From Spirogloea muscicola (Eukaryota; Streptophyta; Zygnematophyceae; Spirogloeales; Spirogloeaceae): a DNA stretch of 11,942 bases. The translations under genes were made by a program, and so were the position numbers. The notes beneath the pieces are model-generated. The model did not search any database and had not been told where the DNA came from. It saw only the letters and a program-made list of their open reading frames with translations. Location: NCBI GenBank assembly GCA_009602725.1, contig WELB01000014.1, positions 1,147,592 through 1,159,533 of the forward strand. The letters are read 5' to 3'. Below, in pieces: positions 10,601-11,942 of this stretch; the stretch's first letter is position 1; the number at the start of each line of letters is the position of its first letter.

Positions 10601-11942
10601 TCACTTGCCTACACCGATGCACACGGGTTAGCAGTGGGAAAATGCACTGCCAGTGCCTAGCGCAGTGCCTACAGCGTACAGCGGTTCAGCTACCTTCTGG
10701 TCCTTTTCGAACCTGGAGCACACAATGTGGAAGCGTACCACAGCAGTGTCTATTTGCACAGAAGAACAGCATAGGCAAAAGTTCAAATTGTGAGCCACTG
10801 AAAAGCATTTGATCTGTGGTCAACAAGGTTGATCTTAGTATCACTGCAAATACTCTAGAGCAACAGAGAAGGACGCACAAGAAGCACATGTGGATAACAG
10901 ACAAAGGAGCCAAGCTGCTGCAAAGCTGCAGAGAGTCATCGCTGAGTATGCGACTGTGCTTGACCTCGAGAGGCAAAGGCATCTTCTGGCAACCCGGCTG
11001 TTCCGTCGTCCTGCCAACAATCCTCATCCAGCACACCGTGCTCCTCCTCTTCCTGACTAACACTGCTTCCAAAAATGACCTTCCGGAATGCCACGCAAGC
11101 CAGTAACGCCTCTGGCGACGAACCGTCCTGTACAATGTCCATATCAGATTGATGAAGGTCTGACAGATCTTTTGCCCTCTGCTAAACACTCTGCAAGGTT
11201 GAGCTCGCTTTCTATGCCCAAACCCTCAGCAGTGAATACCGTGGACTTAACCTTGACTCCAAACATGAAGCAGAGCTGCTGCATTGGCAGCTGCTGCACC
11301 CTGCTCCCTGCATTGATCTTCAGAGCCAAGATCTGCAACTAAGGATCTCAACCTTGCCTCCAGAATGAGCCAGAGCTGTTCCAGTATTCCAGCTGCAAAG
11401 TCCTGCTACTTCCATTGAATCCTCCGAGCCCAAAATCAGACCGTAGGGTTTGGGGTCCTGGACAGAGGGTATCTGCTGCCGGGCTGCTGACTCGCCTGCC
11501 AGATGTCAAGGATGTCAACAGTGGACCCGTCAGGCAGGCCAGCGGGGAGGGCCAGCCGGCGGGGGCTGCCGGCCTCCCACTTGATGACGACTGGGCCCTC
11601 GGACACAAGGCAGTAGCGGTACTCCAGGTGGAGCGTGGCGGGCACGGAAACGAGGGCCTGCCAGACGAGGTCGTCGCCGTCGTGGTGCGGCGTCATCCAG
11701 ACGGAGCGCTTGAGCGTGTAGGCTCCAAAGAGGGGGTCGGAGCCGGAGATCATGAGGTTCTGGCCCCACTTGGTGTAGTAGGGCAGCTTGAAGCGCAGGT
11801 TGACGCGCGCGTAGCGCGTGAACGGCGACGGCTGCCCGGGGCTGTACGGCGCCTGCAGCCGGAACGGCGGCGGTGGCGCCCCCGCGCCGGGCGACGGCAG
11901 GCTGATGCGCAGCGGCTGCGGCGGCGCGGGTGGCGCTGCGCC
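4372..11942 (-). CDS. DPE2: DPE2-type 4-alpha-glucanotransferase (GH77 with tandem CBM20), 21 exons, 5' partial
   Basis: In plants DPE2 works in the cytosol: it splits maltose exported from the plastid, frees one glucose and passes the other glucosyl unit to a soluble heteroglycan, completing night-time starch use. The 21 spliced exons (listed in the summary) give 1036 residues and TGA with no frameshift. Order: Pro/Gly-rich N-terminus (1-45), CBM20-1 (about 46-149), acidic linker (150-203), CBM20-2 (about 204-305), GH77 barrel (about 312-960), low-complexity tail. Core motifs: LPWRGAGVAVPVFS, QLLPVNDTSV, WWDSYPYSSLSVFALHP (across intron 5), WLKPYAAFCFLKD, KGDLPIGVDR, STGAPPDMF, GQNWGFPTYNWEEM, AYRIDHILGFFRIWELP (nucleophile D608), CGEDLG (acid/base E804), CAPSCHD (third acid D856), AWWEED, HYWRFRLHVTLEELL. 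Land-plant DPE2 is about 955 residues, so this copy is longer at both ends. The start codon lies past the right edge, so targeting cannot be judged. The two CBM20 domains and the long insert between D608 and E804 argue against plastidial DPE1. Confidence 0.95.
5203..5400 (-). other. DPE2: DPE2 exon 19: third catalytic acid and AWWEED motif
   Basis: Starts ICAPSCHD after acceptor CCTGCAG (ends 5401) and contains TMRAWWEEDADRR, ending VFAIFPIQ before donor GTTGCA. D856 in CHD is the conserved acid that distorts the donor sugar (D395 in Thermus amylomaltase). Cys-His-Asp replaces the THD of bacterial enzymes, as in other DPE2 proteins. Confidence 0.9.
5958..6117 (-). other. DPE2: DPE2 exon 17: GH77 acid/base exon
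   Basis: Encodes KVVLQKLYHDYYFVRQEDLW, then MLTCGEDLGLVPACVPP. E804 in CGEDLG is the GH77 general acid/base. Acceptor TCAAGCAG (ends 6118), donor GTACCA (5957-5952); the first base completes the Ser split across intron 16. Exon 18 continues in phase 0 with VLNELGLLGLRIQRMPSEE. Confidence 0.92.
6451..7273 (-). other. DPE2: DPE2 exons 13-16: DPE2-specific insert between catalytic residues
   Basis: Exons 7273-7199, 7102-7031, 6772-6650 and 6548-6451 encode about 122 residues, including EGIWDFNRLSEPYI, WTELASKYFEET, AYDTERKIDWALK and DPLKFYPRFN. Nucleophile and acid/base are 196 residues apart here against about 47 in short bacterial amylomaltases, the roughly 150-residue insert that marks DPE2. 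Exon 16 ends in phase 2 (AG) and is completed to Ser762 by the first base of exon 17. Confidence 0.88.
7427..7552 (-). other. DPE2: DPE2 exon 12: GH77 nucleophile exon
   Basis: The exon carries AYRIDHILGFFRIWELP. D608 in RIDH corresponds to the GH77 catalytic nucleophile (D293 in Thermus amylomaltase, from memory), which forms the covalent glycosyl-enzyme intermediate. Acceptor TTTGCAG (ends 7553), donor GTGAGT (7426-7421), both phase 0. The following GKFRPSIPIAA agrees with plant DPE2. Confidence 0.92.
8208..8237. repeat. 16-bp tandem duplication in DPE2 intron 10
   Basis: TCTATTTGCTACAG occurs at 8208-8221 and 8224-8237, giving a period of 16 with TC between. It looks like a recent replication-slippage duplication inside intron 10 (7995-8307), well away from both splice sites. 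Confidence 0.8.
8302..8307 (-). other. GC splice donor of DPE2 intron 10
   Basis: CAG|GCAAGT again, joining YHLHIQ to LKEASEYAK in phase 0, where plant DPE2 has no insertion. A later in-phase GT (TGT|GTATAT) would add 12 residues inside this tight join. Confidence 0.78.
8754..8759 (-). other. GC splice donor of DPE2 intron 8
   Basis: CAG|GCAAGT matches the U1-complementary consensus apart from the +2 C. It joins FFDENQ to HWLKPYAAF in phase 0, as in plant DPE2. The nearest in-phase GT downstream (CTT|GTACAC) would insert about 17 unaligned residues. Confidence 0.78.
9088..9126 (-). other. DPE2: DPE2 exon 7: 39-nt microexon
   Basis: Thirteen codons (DEINRGRRALDLA) between TTGCAG (9132-9127) and donor GTTAGT (9087-9082). 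It joins exon 6 ending SDIM to exon 8 starting AVDYEATLASKL, matching the helix before VDYEAT in plant DPE2. Both borders are phase 0, so skipping would remove 13 residues without a frameshift. Confidence 0.82.
10215..10749 (-). other. DPE2: DPE2 exons 3-4: second CBM20 domain
   Basis: Exon 3 (10749-10694, 56 nt) encodes TAVVRFHIVCSRFEKDQK; exon 4 (10475-10215) continues VCILGDTPELGKWD. The site-1 Trp (W235 in LGKW) and Lys (K267 in HYKY) are present. The position of the second site-1 Trp aligns with Ala in VLAEHGPDR, so sugar binding may be weaker than in classical CBM20; the Arabidopsis enzyme as I recall it also lacks that Trp. The domain ends in SDGSFK before the LPWRGAG start of the GH77 barrel. 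Confidence 0.88.
10965..11127 (-). other. DPE2: DPE2 exon 2: acidic linker between the CBM20 domains
   Basis: Acceptor GTACAG at 11133-11128, donor CGAG|GTCAAG after 10965 (phase 1). It starts DGSSPEALLACVAFRKVIF, which fits the conserved end of the first CBM20 in plant DPE2 (ALPFRSAFKNVIF). It then runs into an acidic stretch, SQEEEEHGVLDEDCWQDDG, that I cannot align to plant DPE2 and that is probably lineage-specific disorder. The last base joins AC of exon 3 to make Asp204. Confidence 0.82.
11490..11495 (-). other. GC splice donor of DPE2 intron 1
   Basis: The border reads CAG|GCGAGT. Splicing here to 11127 gives ILDIWQ-DGSSPEALL, which matches plant DPE2 (LWQ-TGSDAL). An in-frame GT donor (ACG|GTCTGA, exon ending at 11442) would add 18 residues with no counterpart I recall, so the GC call is favoured but not certain. 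Confidence 0.6.
11496..11942 (-). other. DPE2: DPE2 exon 1: Pro-rich N-terminus and first CBM20 domain
   Basis: The exon is open to the window edge (149 codons). Residues 1-45 are rich in Pro, Gly and Ala and look disordered. CBM20-1 follows from ARVNLRFKLPYYTKWGQ to ILDIWQ. Compared with fungal glucoamylase CBM20 (binding site 1 formed by W543, K578 and W590, from memory), the equivalents here are Y75 (FGAY), R109 (LEYRY) and W122 (IKWEAG); the structural Trp is W94 (LVWQA). Carbohydrate binding is plausible with conservative swaps. The exon is very GC-rich compared with the later exons. Confidence 0.88.

Larger units (their letters stand above)
6118..11495 (-). other. DPE2 introns longer than 300 nt
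   Basis: Introns 1 (11495-11128, 368 nt), 5 (9763-9408, 356 nt), 10 (8307-7995, 313 nt) and 16 (6450-6118, 333 nt) exceed 300 nt; the other sixteen are 96-272 nt. Acceptors are mostly strong (TTTCTGCAG, TTTGCAG). Apart from the duplication in intron 10, I see no genes, RNA genes or elements in them. Confidence 0.7.

Noticed and set aside
10686-11189. 167-codon minus-strand reading frame beside DPE2 exons 2 and 3
   Set aside because: It is in another frame from the DPE2 reading and resembles no family; spliced exons 2 and 3 explain this stretch.
1-11942. CRISPR array, insertion sequence, rRNA or prokaryotic operon
   Set aside because: No regular spaced repeats, transposase-like protein, rRNA-like sequence or tandem same-strand genes with ribosome sites were seen; the layout is eukaryotic nuclear.
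4372-11942. DPE2 as a pseudogene, because no long reading frame spans it
   Set aside because: All 21 exons join in frame with proper borders, and the three catalytic acids are intact.

Overview
The window reads as nuclear DNA of a green alga, probably a core chlorophyte (a trebouxiophyte such as a Coccomyxa- or Chlorella-like species fits, but the species cannot be fixed from this sequence). The reasons are two plant/green-algal-type genes broken into 8 and 21 exons, short introns (mostly 96-490 nt) with GT/GC...AG borders, mixed base composition, and no bacterial operon layout. It holds two convergent protein genes, each cut at its 5' end by a window edge.

Left half, plus strand (1-3810): a TIP41-like gene, a TOR-pathway/PP2A-type phosphatase regulator. 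Coding exons: 3-142, 1105-1290, 1782-1863, 2164-2292, 2749-2808, 3126-3167 (a 42-nt microexon), 3362-3496 and 3646-3810. They join in one open frame of 312 residues ending in TGA. Intron 1 (962 nt) is the one large non-coding stretch; it carries a perfect 16-bp inverted repeat and degenerate telomere-like motifs.

Middle (3811-4371): a 561-bp interval between the two stop codons. It must contain both 3' ends. Nothing coding is visible.

Right part, minus strand (4372-11942): a DPE2-type cytosolic 4-alpha-glucanotransferase (GH77 with two N-terminal CBM20 starch-binding domains), the enzyme that uses maltose from starch breakdown. Exons in transcript order: 11942-11496, 11127-10965, 10749-10694, 10475-10215, 9960-9764, 9407-9329, 9126-9088, 8879-8760, 8616-8515, 8391-8308, 7994-7752, 7552-7427, 7273-7199, 7102-7031, 6772-6650, 6548-6451, 6117-5958, 5771-5673, 5400-5203, 4954-4861 and 4646-4372. 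They join without a frameshift into 1036 residues plus TGA, with the whole catalytic core intact.

The two genes are linked only loosely in function (growth signalling and night-time carbon release). I see no novel multi-gene system. The points most worth checking are GC-AG introns in DPE2 (two strong, one ambiguous), the intronic hairpin, the steep GC fall from the 5' ends of both genes, and the convergent 3' ends without an obvious poly(A) signal for DPE2. All splice sites were inferred by hand from border dinucleotides, reading phase and recalled family motifs; none is confirmed by transcript data.
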